DNA of 37,007 nt from DASQHM01 sp035632095 (lineage in GTDB: Bacteria > Pseudomonadota > Alphaproteobacteria > Ferrovibrionales > Ferrovibrionaceae), in NCBI GenBank assembly GCA_035632095.1, contig DASQHM010000003.1, positions 1 to 37,007 on the forward strand, in the 5' to 3' direction. Below are positions 14,578 to 22,478 of this stretch, in pieces. The notes under the pieces were generated by a model. That model made no database searches. It was not told the origin of the DNA and was given only the letters and a program-made list of their open reading frames with translations. A program made the position numbers and the translations under genes. How positions within the stretch are numbered: position 1 is the first letter of the stretch; each line of letters opens with the position of its first letter.

Positions 14578-16277
14578 TCCGGCAGGCGGCCGCGCAGCAG
14601 CTTGCCCGGCAAATTGCCGCTCGGCTGGTTGTTGCGCAGCAGCACCTGGCCATTGACCACCGTCGCCAGGATGCCGTCGGCGGTCTGGCGCAGGCGCTTG
14701 GCGCCGGACGGCAAATCGTTCACCACGTCGGGCATTCGCGCCGCCACCCGTTTGGGATCGAACACCACCACATCCGCCGCCATGCCCTCGCGGATCAGGC
14801 CGCGATCGTGGAACCCCCACTGCGTCGCCGTGTCGTAGGTGATCTTGCGCACCGCCTGTTCGAGCGTGAACGCCTGTTTCTCGCGTACCCAATAGCTCAA
14901 CAAATGGGTCTGCAACGAATTGTCCATGATCTGCGACACATGTGCGCCGGAATCCGAGAACGTCACCACCGAGCGCGGATGGCGCATCATCTCGAGCGCC
15001 TGGTCCTGATCCTCGTTGGCGATCGGCTGAATGAAGAAAAGCTTCAGGTCGCGGGCCAGCGCCAGGTCGATCATGGCTTCGACCGGCGCGACGTTGCGCT
15101 CGCGTGCGATGTCGGCGACGGAGCGGTGCGGCCCCATCACGGTGTCCATGACGAAGATCCACTCCCATTCCGGCGGGCGTGCCTCGGTGCCGACGATCTG
15201 CGGTCCGGTATAGGGGCGGCTCGCCGCTTCGATCAATTTTTCCCGGGTGACGGGATCGCGGAGCGCGGCCTTTTGCGCGTCGAGCGGCAAAGCGCGGACA
15301 TCGCGCCACACGTCCCACTTGTCGAAAGGCGTCTGCGTCTCGAAGGACAGCAGAACGTTGAGGGCGCGGCTGTGCACCTGCACGAACATGCGCGCGCCTT
15401 CGGCAGCACCTTGTTCGACGATGTCGAAACAGGGCTTCCAGGCGCCGGGGGCGGTGCGGGTTCCGAACATGCCGAAGGTGATCGGCCGGCCGGTCTCCAC
15501 CGCGAGGTTCTTCAGCGCCGTGTAGTACTTCGCGGCCCGCGGCCGGTTGGCGCCCGTCGGCTCCCCGGCGATTTCCAGGATGCCGGCGCCGACCTCGCCC
15601 ATGGCGCGCACCATGAGCTCCAGCTCCTCCCAGGATGCGGCGCGGCTCGCCACCGGTTTGTCGTCGGAGGTCTGATGATTGATGCTGCGCGTGGTGGAGA
15701 AGCCGATGGCGCCGGCGCGCACGGCCTCGCGCACGTTGTGCGCCATGGCCTTGAGATCGTCGTCGGTCGCCTTTTCGGCGAACGCGCGCTGCCCCATGAC
15801 GTAGGTGCGAAGCGCGGCATGGCCGATATAGCCGCTGTAGTTGATGCCCTTCGGCAGGCCATCCAGCACGTCGAGAAACTGCGGGAAGGTCTCCCACCGC
15901 CATTTGATGCCGCTGAGCATGGCGGCGCGGCTGATGTCTTCGGCGCGTTCCAGGTTGCGGAACACCAGGTCGGCTTCGCTTTCGCGGCAGGGGGCCAGGG
16001 TAAAGCCGCAATTGCCCATGACCACGCTGGTAACGCCGTGATAGCAAGAGCAGCTGCCGATCGGATCCCAAAAGACCTGGGCGTCCATGTGGGTGTGCCC
16101 GTCGACGAAGCCGGGAGAGACCACGTGCCCTTCGGCGTCGACGGTTTCGCCCGCCGGCGAGGCAATGCGGCCGATGGTGGCGATCTTGCCGGCCTTGATG
16201 CCTAAGTCGGCGCGATAGCGCGGCGCCCCGGATCCATCGACGATCGTCCCGTTCCTGATCACGAGGTCGTAGGCCAT
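14574..16277 (-). CDS. Amidohydrolase, N-acyl-D-amino-acid deacylase family
   Basis: 567 residues. N-terminal beta-sandwich MAYDLVIRNGTIVDGSGAP is followed by the metal motif HTHMD (His61, His63) and the GNCGFTLAPC segment (Cys90), which in D-aminoacylases supplies a zinc ligand. Later come a catalytic Asp in TFSDSGAH and a C-terminal GLIREGMAADVVVFDP strand closing the sandwich. The usual family length is 480-580. Members hydrolyse N-acyl-D-amino acids or related cyclic amides in the cytoplasm. The gene is divergent from the thiolase, and the 171-base spacer holds a palindrome that may control both. Substrate not determinable. Confidence 0.9.
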   Translation of the reverse strand: MAYDLVIRNGTIVDGSGAPRYRADLGIKAGKIATIGRIASPAGETVDAEGHVVSPGFVDGHTHMDAQVFWDPIGSCSCYHGVTSVVMGNCGFTLAPCRESEADLVFRNLERAEDISRAAMLSGIKWRWETFPQFLDVLDGLPKGINYSGYIGHAALRTYVMGQRAFAEKATDDDLKAMAHNVREAVRAGAIGFSTTRSINHQTSDDKPVASRAASWEELELMVRAMGEVGAGILEIAGEPTGANRPRAAKYYTALKNLAVETGRPITFGMFGTRTAPGAWKPCFDIVEQGAAEGARMFVQVHSRALNVLLSFETQTPFDKWDVWRDVRALPLDAQKAALRDPVTREKLIEAASRPYTGPQIVGTEARPPEWEWIFVMDTVMGPHRSVADIARERNVAPVEAMIDLALARDLKLFFIQPIANEDQDQALEMMRHPRSVVTFSDSGAHVSQIMDNSLQTHLLSYWVREKQAFTLEQAVRKITYDTATQWGFHDRGLIREGMAADVVVFDPKRVAARMPDVVNDLPSGAKRLRQTADGILATVVNGQVLLRNNQPSGNLPGKLLRGRLPE

Positions 16278-16351
16278 GGCGTGTCCTTCCCGAATACAGG
16301 TCCAGCAGTCTAGAGCACCGAGGCTAGCCGTCCAGACCCCAAAGAGGCTGT

Positions 16352-16365
16352 ATTCCGCGCGGAAT
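16352..16365. promoter_or_regulatory. 14-base perfect palindrome in the deacylase/thiolase divergent spacer
   Basis: ATTCCGCGCGGAAT is self-complementary over all 14 bases, lying 74 bases before the deacylase start and 83 before the thiolase start. Outer arms GACCCC (16335-16340) and GGGGTC (16368-16373) are also inverted but off-centre. Such dyads in divergent spacers are commonly operators for a dimeric regulator. No regulator gene lies beside it. Confidence 0.4.
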
Positions 16366-16448
16366 TCGGGGTCAGGGTTGCGCCGCCTTTGCCTGGGCTT
16401 TCGGACCCGCCCGGCGGTATCATGCCGGGTCGCTTAACGGAGGGCACC

Positions 16449-17651
16449 ATGCGCGAAGCCGTCATCGTCTCAACCGCCCGCACGCCGATCGGCAAGGCCT
16501 ATCGCGGCGCGTTCAACGACACGCAAGCCCAGGCGCTCGGCGGTCACGTCATCGCCGAAGCGGTGAAGCGCGCGCGCGTCGAGCCCGGCCAGGTGGACGA
16601 TGTGGTCATGGGCGCGGCGATCCAGCAGGGCTCCAGCGGCTTCAACACCGCCAGGCAGTGCGCCCTTCGCGCCGGCCTGCCGGACACGGTCGCCGGCATG
16701 AGCGTCGACCGCCAATGCGCCTCCGGGCTCATGGGCATCGCCACGGCGGCCAAGCAGATCGTCGACGACGGCATGACCATCACGGTCGGCGGCGGACTCG
16801 AGTCGATTTCGCTGGTCCAGAACGAACACATGAACCGCTATCGCGGCGGCGACCCGAAGCTGATCGAGACCGTTCCGGCCCTCTACATGAGCATGATCGA
16901 AACGGCGGAGATCGTGTCCGAGCGCTACAAGGTCAGCCGCGAGGCGCAGGACGCCTATGCGCTGCAATCGCAGCAACGCACCGCCCAGGCTCAATCGGAG
17001 GACCGCTTCAAGGACGAAATCGTGCCCCTTCCGACCAGCATGACGGTCACCGACAAGGCGAGCGGGCAAACGTCGTCCAAGCCGATTTCGCTGGCGGCCG
17101 ACGAGGGCAACCGGCCCCAAACCACACTGGCCGACCTGCAGAAGCTGCAACCCGTGTTCAAGGGCGGCCGCGTGATCAAGGAGGGACGCTACATTACCGC
17201 AGGCAACGCCTCGCAGCTTTCCGACGGCGCCTCGGCCTGCGTGCTGATGGAAGCGAAGGAGGCGGCGCGGCGCGGCCTCAAGCCGCTTGGCGTCTATCGC
17301 GGCATGGCGGTAGCCGGCTGCAATCCGGACGAAATGGGCATCGGCCCGGTGTTCGCTGTGCCGAAACTGCTCAAAGCGCACGGCCTTAAGGTGGACGACA
17401 TCGGCATGTGGGAGCTGAACGAGGCGTTTGCCTGCCAGGTGATCTACTGCCGCGACCGGCTCGGAATTCCGAACGAACGCCTGAACGTGAGCGGCGGCGC
17501 GATATCCATCGGCCATCCCTACGGCATGTCGGGCGCGCGCATGACCGGGCATGTCCTGATCGAGGGCAAGCGCCGTGGCGTGAAATACGGCGTCGTAACC
17601 ATGTGCATCGGCGGCGGCATGGGTGCCGCCGGGCTGTTCGAGATCTTTTAG
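16449..17651 (+). CDS. Thiolase (acetyl-CoA acyltransferase)
   Basis: 400 residues from the ATG at 16449, which follows ACGGAGG. An in-frame ATG nine codons earlier lacks such a site. MREAVIVSTARTPIG is the standard thiolase start. The nucleophile Cys90 (DRQCASGL), the NEAFA loop, His356 (ISIGHPYGMSGAR) and the second catalytic Cys386 (MCIGGGMGAAG) are all present. It should cleave a 3-ketoacyl-CoA to acetyl-CoA plus a shortened acyl-CoA. The GHPYG rather than GHPIG motif is common in degradative acyltransferases. It is followed after 64 bases by a TauD-family gene. Confidence 0.95.
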   Translation: MREAVIVSTARTPIGKAYRGAFNDTQAQALGGHVIAEAVKRARVEPGQVDDVVMGAAIQQGSSGFNTARQCALRAGLPDTVAGMSVDRQCASGLMGIATAAKQIVDDGMTITVGGGLESISLVQNEHMNRYRGGDPKLIETVPALYMSMIETAEIVSERYKVSREAQDAYALQSQQRTAQAQSEDRFKDEIVPLPTSMTVTDKASGQTSSKPISLAADEGNRPQTTLADLQKLQPVFKGGRVIKEGRYITAGNASQLSDGASACVLMEAKEAARRGLKPLGVYRGMAVAGCNPDEMGIGPVFAVPKLLKAHGLKVDDIGMWELNEAFACQVIYCRDRLGIPNERLNVSGGAISIGHPYGMSGARMTGHVLIEGKRRGVKYGVVTMCIGGGMGAAGLFEIF

Positions 17652-17715
17652 CGCGTCGATTGACAGCCTGAGCCGCCGACCCCAAGAATCGGGCGGGTCA
17701 CGTAAGGAGGAAGCG

Positions 17716-18657
17716 ATGAGCCAAGGCGGATCCATGGGCCAGCACAGCGAGCGCGCGATCGATGCCGCAGGCGGGTGGCGCGCGGCACCCGGCGCGAACG
17801 GACAGATCTGGACCCCGCCGGAATCCTATCAAACCATCGAAGTCCGCAAACTCACGCCCACCATCGGCGCGGAAGTCTTCGGCGTCGACCTCGGCCGCGA
17901 CTTGGGGAACCAGCAGTTCCAGGAAATCCACGACGCGCTCATGGAGAACCAGGTCATCTTCTTTCGGGATCAGAAGATGACGCCGGACCAGCACGCCGCG
18001 TTCGGGCGCCGCTTCGGGCAATTACACATTCATCCGGCGGCGCCGGGCTTGGTCGAAGGCCATCCGGAGGTGCTTGTGATCAAGGCCAACGAAAAGTCGA
18101 AGCGCGTGGCCGGGGAGGAATGGCACTCGGACGTGTCTTGCGATCCGGAGCCGCCCATGGGCTCGATCCTGCACATGCACGAAATTCCGTCGAACGGCGG
18201 CGGCGACACGCTGTTTTCCAGCATGTACGCCGCTTACGACGCGCTGTCGGAACCGATGCAGCGGCTGCTCGAAGGATTCACCGCCATCCACGACGGCAAC
18301 CACGTTTATGTAGGGCGCTACGGCGTCGACGACCGCGGCAAGACGTTTCCCAAGTCCGAGCATCCCGTCGTCCGCACCCATCCGGTGACGGGGCGCAGGG
18401 CGCTCTATGTCAATCGCGGATTCACCACCCGCATCGTGCAGTTACGGCGCAACGAAAGCGATGCGTTGCTCGAGATGCTATACCGGCATGTGGAGACGCC
18501 GGAATTCCATTGCCGCTTCAAGTGGCAAGTGGGTTCCGTGGCGTTCTGGGACAATCGGTGCGTGCAGCATCACGCCATGTGGGACTACTTCCCGCTCCGC
18601 CGCTACGGTCATCGCGTCACGGTATGCGGCGACAAGCCGTATCTCCGGGCTTCCTGA
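17716..18657 (+). CDS. TauD/TfdA-family 2-oxoglutarate-dependent dioxygenase
   Basis: 313 residues from an ATG seven bases after AAGGAGG. A roughly 35-residue polar extension precedes the TauD core, which begins IEVRKLTPTIGAEVFGVDL. Iron ligands are His137 and Asp139 (EEWHSDVSC) and His285 (CVQHHA), and the 2-oxoglutarate Arg is in RRYGHRVTV near 300. GQLHIHP and NRGFTTRI also match taurine dioxygenase relatives. It differs clearly from the TfdA-like gene at 12703, so the two are not recent duplicates. Being downstream of a thiolase suggests a catabolic oxygenation step. Substrate unknown. Confidence 0.9.
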   Translation: MSQGGSMGQHSERAIDAAGGWRAAPGANGQIWTPPESYQTIEVRKLTPTIGAEVFGVDLGRDLGNQQFQEIHDALMENQVIFFRDQKMTPDQHAAFGRRFGQLHIHPAAPGLVEGHPEVLVIKANEKSKRVAGEEWHSDVSCDPEPPMGSILHMHEIPSNGGGDTLFSSMYAAYDALSEPMQRLLEGFTAIHDGNHVYVGRYGVDDRGKTFPKSEHPVVRTHPVTGRRALYVNRGFTTRIVQLRRNESDALLEMLYRHVETPEFHCRFKWQVGSVAFWDNRCVQHHAMWDYFPLRRYGHRVTVCGDKPYLRAS

Positions 18658-18708
18658 GTTAAGTCCTGCGGCGCCGCACTGCGCCGCCCGGGATCGGCAG
18701 CGCGTGTC

Positions 18709-19161
18709 CTATTGGCAATAGGCGACCATGGTCATCTGGCGCCACGTTCCCTCGTCGTTCTCGCGTTTCCGCCAATTCTTGATGCCGTTGTTGACGACCG
18801 TGACATTGCCGCGCCGTTCGATGCGCGGTTCGCCTAGAAATTGGCAGGTGCCGAGCACCTTGCTGCAATCGGCGGTTTCCACCGGCCGGCTGTATGTTCC
18901 GTTGCCTATCTGCTCGGCGACGAAGCGCCTGACTTCGACGACCTGACGGTTCTCCACGGTCAAGGTTACATAGCCGCAGGTCGACCAGGCGGAATCGCAA
19001 TTCGTCTTCTCGGACCCGCCTGGTACCTGCGGCGGCCCCACACTTACGGTCACGCTGCCGCAGGCTTCTTCAGCCGCGGTAATGTCGGCGCCGAGCAGCG
19101 CCTCGATCATCAGCAAGGCAATCAGGAGACGGGATTTGCCGGAAGACCGCAGGGAGAGCAT
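18709..19161 (-). CDS. Secreted cysteine-rich hypothetical protein
   Basis: 150 residues from the ATG at 19161, chosen because GAGGTGAC precedes it and the signal peptide starts there. Residues 1-31 form a classical signal peptide (basic RSSGKSR, then LLIALLMIEALLG, then ITAAEE). The mature part is about 120 residues with exactly six cysteines, enough for three disulfides, and is rich in Val, Thr and Asn strands (GNVTVVNNGIKNW). No family recognised. The gene is convergent with the TauD-type gene and transcribed in the same direction as the BON lipoprotein 80 bases upstream. Confidence 0.7.
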   Translation of the reverse strand: MLSLRSSGKSRLLIALLMIEALLGADITAAEEACGSVTVSVGPPQVPGGSEKTNCDSAWSTCGYVTLTVENRQVVEVRRFVAEQIGNGTYSRPVETADCSKVLGTCQFLGEPRIERRGNVTVVNNGIKNWRKRENDEGTWRQMTMVAYCQ

Positions 19162-19241
19162 GGGAGTCACCTCGCTTCTTGGCGTCGACCTAACGCATTG
19201 GCGGACTGTTCGAGCGTCCAATAATCTCCGTTGTTCAGGCG

Positions 19242-19556
19242 CTACTTCACGACCAGGTCGTTCTTCACGCCCTTCACACCCGACACGCTCGCCGTGACCG
19301 TGCCTGCGCGCGCTGCAAGACTTGCGGAATTCACGAATCCGCTCAGCTGCACCACGTTCTTGTACGTCTCCACGTGGATGTCGAAGGCCTTCAGATACTG
19401 ATCGGCGATCAGCGCGGCTTTCACCTTCGTCGTGATGGTCGAGTCATCGACAAACTCGCCGGTGCTTTCGCTGGTGGATGAGCCGGCGCAGGCGACAAGC
19501 GAGGCGACAATCGCCGAACCGGCCAGCAACCCAATCGATCGGCGTGTGAGCATCAT
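19242..19556 (-). CDS. BON-domain lipoprotein
   Basis: 104 residues from the first of two adjacent ATGs, preceded by GGAGAA. The N-terminus MMLTRRSIGLLAGSAIVASL ends in the lipobox LVAC with Cys23, so it is likely lipid-anchored in the envelope. Residues 37-104 fit one BON domain: DDSTITTKVKAALI, then FDIHVETYKNVVQLSGFV, then AVSGVKGVKNDL-like GVKGVKNDLVVK. BON proteins such as OsmY and DolP bind phospholipid or stabilise the outer membrane. It is divergent from an MlaC-like gene, which also handles phospholipid, so a joint envelope role is plausible. Confidence 0.88.
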   Translation of the reverse strand: MMLTRRSIGLLAGSAIVASLVACAGSSTSESTGEFVDDSTITTKVKAALIADQYLKAFDIHVETYKNVVQLSGFVNSASLAARAGTVTASVSGVKGVKNDLVVK

Positions 19557-19633
19557 TGCAATTCTCCATGTTCGTGGTTTGGTGTTTATGCGGGACTGCA
19601 GCAAAAAAAGCGCATCGCGACAAACGAAGTTGA

Positions 19634-19670
19634 TTGCCGCGCCGGTTAATCTAACAATCAGTCGCGGCAA
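19634..19670. repeat. Inverted repeat in the BON/MlaC divergent spacer
   Basis: TTGCCGCG at 19634-19641 is repeated inverted as CGCGGCAA at 19663-19670, 21 bases apart. It sits near the middle of the 265-base spacer 19557-19821, which otherwise holds AT-rich patches but no promoter I can assign. It could be an operator pair for a regulator of both genes. Eight-base arms can arise by chance in GC-rich DNA. Confidence 0.25.
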
Positions 19671-19821
19671 AAGTGCGACGCGATTTTGGCAGTCGGGCGT
19701 TCGGGGCAATTTCCCGCTTAAATCACGCCGGACCAAGACTTTGCGGAGCAAAGGCTGCAATTTTATCACAAAGCGGTCACGCACGACCGTTGCTACATCG
19801 ACCGGGGGCGGCAGGGCAATC

Positions 19822-20463
19822 ATGTGGCGGGGGACAACGGACGCGAGTAATCCGACACGTCGGTACATCATTTTGGCTGCGCTGAGCGGCGCCGCCATCG
19901 CGGGTTTGTATTGCCCGGCGGCCGCCGAGGGCGAGATGACGGCCGATCAGATGATTCGTGCGCTCGGCAAGAACGCAATTGCCATCCTTACCGATCAGTC
20001 GCTCACCGTGGTGCAGCGCGAGGAAAAGTTTCACCGTCTGCTGGTGCAGGATTTCGATATCGACCTGATCAGCCGCTTGTCACTCGGACGTTTCTGGCGT
20101 CAGGCGTCGGAGCGGCAACGAAGCGAATACCGGCAATTGTTCGAAACCTATGTGGTCAAGGTCTATGTCGCGAGATTCAACCGCTACGAAGGCGAAACGT
20201 TCCGGGTGAATGCGGTTCGCGCCGGCGAAGGGGACGATAACGTCGTCTTGAGCCAAATCGATCGACCGCACGATCAGCCGATCCGTGTCGATTGGAAGGT
20301 CCGCAAGGAAGGCGACAACTTCAAGGTCGTCGACGTGGCGGTCGAGGGCGTCAGCATGTTGGCCGCCCAGCGCGAGGAATTCACTTCGGTCATCCAGAAC
20401 GGCGGCGGCAACCTGGACACGCTGCTCGACCAGATGCGCAAGCGCACGACCACGAGCAGTTGA
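19822..20463 (+). CDS. MlaC/Ttg2D-family periplasmic phospholipid-binding protein
   Basis: 213 residues from the ATG at 19822 (MWRGTTDAS). The frame extends further upstream, but that part is spacer-like and has no signal. The signal peptide is RRYIILAALSGAAIAGLYCPAAAEG. The mature part fits the MlaC fold: FHRLLVQDFDIDLISRLSLGRFWRQAS, QRSEYRQLFETYVVKVYVARFNRY, IRVDWKVRKEGDNFKVVDVAVEGVSM and QREEFTSVIQNGGGNLDTLL. MlaC carries phospholipid between outer and inner membranes. No mlaFEDB genes are present here, so this copy is separate from the usual operon. Confidence 0.9.
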   Translation: MWRGTTDASNPTRRYIILAALSGAAIAGLYCPAAAEGEMTADQMIRALGKNAIAILTDQSLTVVQREEKFHRLLVQDFDIDLISRLSLGRFWRQASERQRSEYRQLFETYVVKVYVARFNRYEGETFRVNAVRAGEGDDNVVLSQIDRPHDQPIRVDWKVRKEGDNFKVVDVAVEGVSMLAAQREEFTSVIQNGGGNLDTLLDQMRKRTTTSS

Positions 20464-20540
20464 GCCGCTGGCGCCCGCCATGACCCCGCCGCGGCGAAGC
20501 GCTATGCTGCACGAGGGTCGGGACATATAGGGGCGGCGCC

Positions 20541-21647
20541 ATGAATGCTCGGGTGATCGACGCGGACGGCCATATATGCGAACCCCATGCGCTCTGGCGC
20601 GATTATGTGGCGCGGCCATATCGCGAGAAGACGATCCGCGTCGAGCGCGACTCCGACGGCCAAGATTGGATCTGGATCAACGGCAAGCAGCGCAAGAATT
20701 TGCCGCCGGCGGCCGCCTGCGTGCCCTGGGGCATGGACGATCCGAAGAACATTCCCACCTGGGATGAGATCCTTCCCGGCTCCTACGACGGCGCGGCGCG
20801 GGTCAAGGTGCTGGACGAAGAGGGCATCGAGCGGTCGTTGCTGTTCCCCTCGCTTTATCTCTTGCTCGGCGACATCGAGGAGCCGGACGTCGCCGCCGCG
20901 GCCTGCCGCGGCTACAACGCGTGGATCGCCGACATGTGCCGCGACGGCGGCGGGCGGCTGCACGCGGTGGGCATCGTGCCGTTGCAGAACGTCGAGGCCG
21001 CGACCCGGGAAGTCGAGCACATCGCCAAGCTCGGACTTAAAGGCGTCTGCTTCCGGCCCGAGCGTTACAAGGGCCTCGCGCTCTATGACGAAAGCCTTCG
21101 CCGCTTCTGGAGCGCCGTCGCCGGCAGCGGGCTCTTCGCCGCGGTGCACGGCAGTTTCGGCTCGTTGATGCCGAGTTTCGCCTCCAGCCGTTACGACAAC
21201 AATTTCTTCGTCCACATGATCTGCCATCCCTTCGAGCAGATGGCCTCATGCCTGGATTTGCTGGCCGGGGGCGTGCTGGACCGCCATCCGAAGTTGCGTG
21301 TGGCATTCCTGGAATCCGGCCTCGGCTGGCTCGAATACTGGCTCGAGCGCATGGACGAGCATCTGGAATCTATGGGGCACCATGTGCCGTGGCTGAAACG
21401 GAAGCCCTCCGAGATATTTCGCGAGCAGTGCTTCATCTCCATCGAGGCGGACGAGGCGCATCGTTTGCCACGGCTGCGGGAAATGGGGTTGGAGCGCTGC
21501 ATTTTTTGGGGCGCCGACTATCCCCATTACGATTGCACCTATCCGGGCGCCGTGCGCGAGCTTGAACGGAATCTGGCAAAGCTCGACCCGAAACTCGCCG
21601 ACGGCGTGCGTCATGCCAACGCCGAACGCTTCCTGGGCATGGATTGA
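20541..21647 (+). CDS. Amidohydrolase-2 (ACMSD-like) metal-dependent hydrolase
   Basis: 368 residues. The N-terminal metal motif reads DADGHICEP, the D-x-H variant (Asp9, His11) of the HxH motif in ACMSD enzymes. The mid-barrel His203 (AAVHGSFGS), FFVHMICHPFEQM, and the closing Asp326 in FWGADYPHYD complete the metal site. Family members decarboxylate or hydrolyse aromatic acids and related compounds. The gene is the first of three on the plus strand, and its stop overlaps the TTG start of the following SDR. The paralogue at 22479 shares the same motifs but is longer and quite diverged. Confidence 0.9.
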   Translation: MNARVIDADGHICEPHALWRDYVARPYREKTIRVERDSDGQDWIWINGKQRKNLPPAAACVPWGMDDPKNIPTWDEILPGSYDGAARVKVLDEEGIERSLLFPSLYLLLGDIEEPDVAAAACRGYNAWIADMCRDGGGRLHAVGIVPLQNVEAATREVEHIAKLGLKGVCFRPERYKGLALYDESLRRFWSAVAGSGLFAAVHGSFGSLMPSFASSRYDNNFFVHMICHPFEQMASCLDLLAGGVLDRHPKLRVAFLESGLGWLEYWLERMDEHLESMGHHVPWLKRKPSEIFREQCFISIEADEAHRLPRLREMGLERCIFWGADYPHYDCTYPGAVRELERNLAKLDPKLADGVRHANAERFLGMD

Positions 21648-22405
21648 CCGCATCTCCGGCAGTGTTTTCGCTCGAAGGCCGCGTCGCGCTGGTCACCGGC
21701 GCCGGCCGCGGCCTCGGATTCGAGATTGCGAAGGCGCTCGCCACGGCAGGCGCCACGGTTCTGGTCAACGGCCGGAATGCCGTTACTGCGGGACACGCAG
21801 CGCAGGTGATCGCGAAATCGGGCGGCAAAGCCGAACCCCTTGCCTTCGACGTCGCCGATGCGCAAGCCTCCGCCGAAGCCCTGGCGAACGTCGGCAGGAT
21901 CGACATTCTGGTGAACAACGTGGGCCTGCGCGACCGCCGCAAGCTGTTCGACTTCGCGCTCGACGACGTGCGCCGCCTGATCGAGGTGGATCTCCTGGCG
22001 CCGTTCGAACTCTCGCGCCGCGCGGCGGAGACGATGATCCCGCATCGTTCGGGCCGGATCATCAACGTCACGTCCATTGCCGGGCCGTTCGCCCGCTCGG
22101 GCGATGCCGCCTACACGGCGGCGAAAGGCGGGCTCGAGGCGCTCACCCGTGCGCTCGCGGCCGAACTGGGCCGTTACGACATTACCGTGAATGGTATTGC
22201 ACCCGGATACTTCGCCACCGAGACCAATGCGGCCATGGTCGCCGATCCCGCGGTCCGGGCCCGGCTCGAACAAAGCGTGCCGCTTCGGCGCTGGGGCCGG
22301 CCGGAAGAAATCGCCGGAGCCGCCGTATTCCTCGCCTCGGACGCCGCGTCCTATGTCACCGGCCAGGTCATTGTCGTGGACGGCGGCGCGACCATCACCT
22401 TCTAG
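21644..22405 (+). CDS. Short-chain dehydrogenase/reductase
   Basis: 253 residues from a TTG that overlaps the stop of the previous gene (TTGA). A GTG six codons later (21662) is an alternative. The cofactor motif TGAGRGLG (18-25), NNVG (91-94), Ser144, Tyr157 and Lys161 (YTAAKGG) and the C-terminal GQVIVVDGG are all intact, a classical SDR of usual length. NGR after the second strand suggests NADP. It should oxidise an alcohol or reduce a carbonyl. Position between two ACMSD-like hydrolases suggests a shared catabolic pathway. Confidence 0.92.
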   Translation: MTASPAVFSLEGRVALVTGAGRGLGFEIAKALATAGATVLVNGRNAVTAGHAAQVIAKSGGKAEPLAFDVADAQASAEALANVGRIDILVNNVGLRDRRKLFDFALDDVRRLIEVDLLAPFELSRRAAETMIPHRSGRIINVTSIAGPFARSGDAAYTAAKGGLEALTRALAAELGRYDITVNGIAPGYFATETNAAMVADPAVRARLEQSVPLRRWGRPEEIAGAAVFLASDAASYVTGQVIVVDGGATITF

Positions 22406-22478
22406 CTGGGTTGTCGGGGTCCGCGTTCGGGGCCAGTATTGCGGCGGGTATCGTTCCAAGCAAATCGGGGGAAGCGCC

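Noticed and set aside
14808..16205. Long plus-strand frame opposite the deacylase gene
   Set aside because: Shadow of the complete amidohydrolase; no domain recognisable.
16404..16431. Imperfect GACCC/GGGTC hairpin before the thiolase
   Set aside because: Arms pair only with gaps and no T-run or anti-start pairing can be shown.
16422..16448. Earlier in-frame ATG for the thiolase
   Set aside because: A strong ribosome site precedes 16449 and the protein there begins like other thiolases.
16470..17735. Long minus-strand frame opposite the thiolase
   Set aside because: Composition artefact opposite a complete thiolase with catalytic residues in place.
18667..18687. GC-rich palindrome and hairpin between the convergent TauD-type and secreted-protein genes, considered as a terminator
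   Set aside because: The stem is short (six pairs) and no T-run follows on either strand.
19432..19821. In-frame upstream extension of the MlaC-like gene
   Set aside because: It would put about 130 residues of spacer-like sequence before a clear signal peptide and overlap the divergent BON lipoprotein start.
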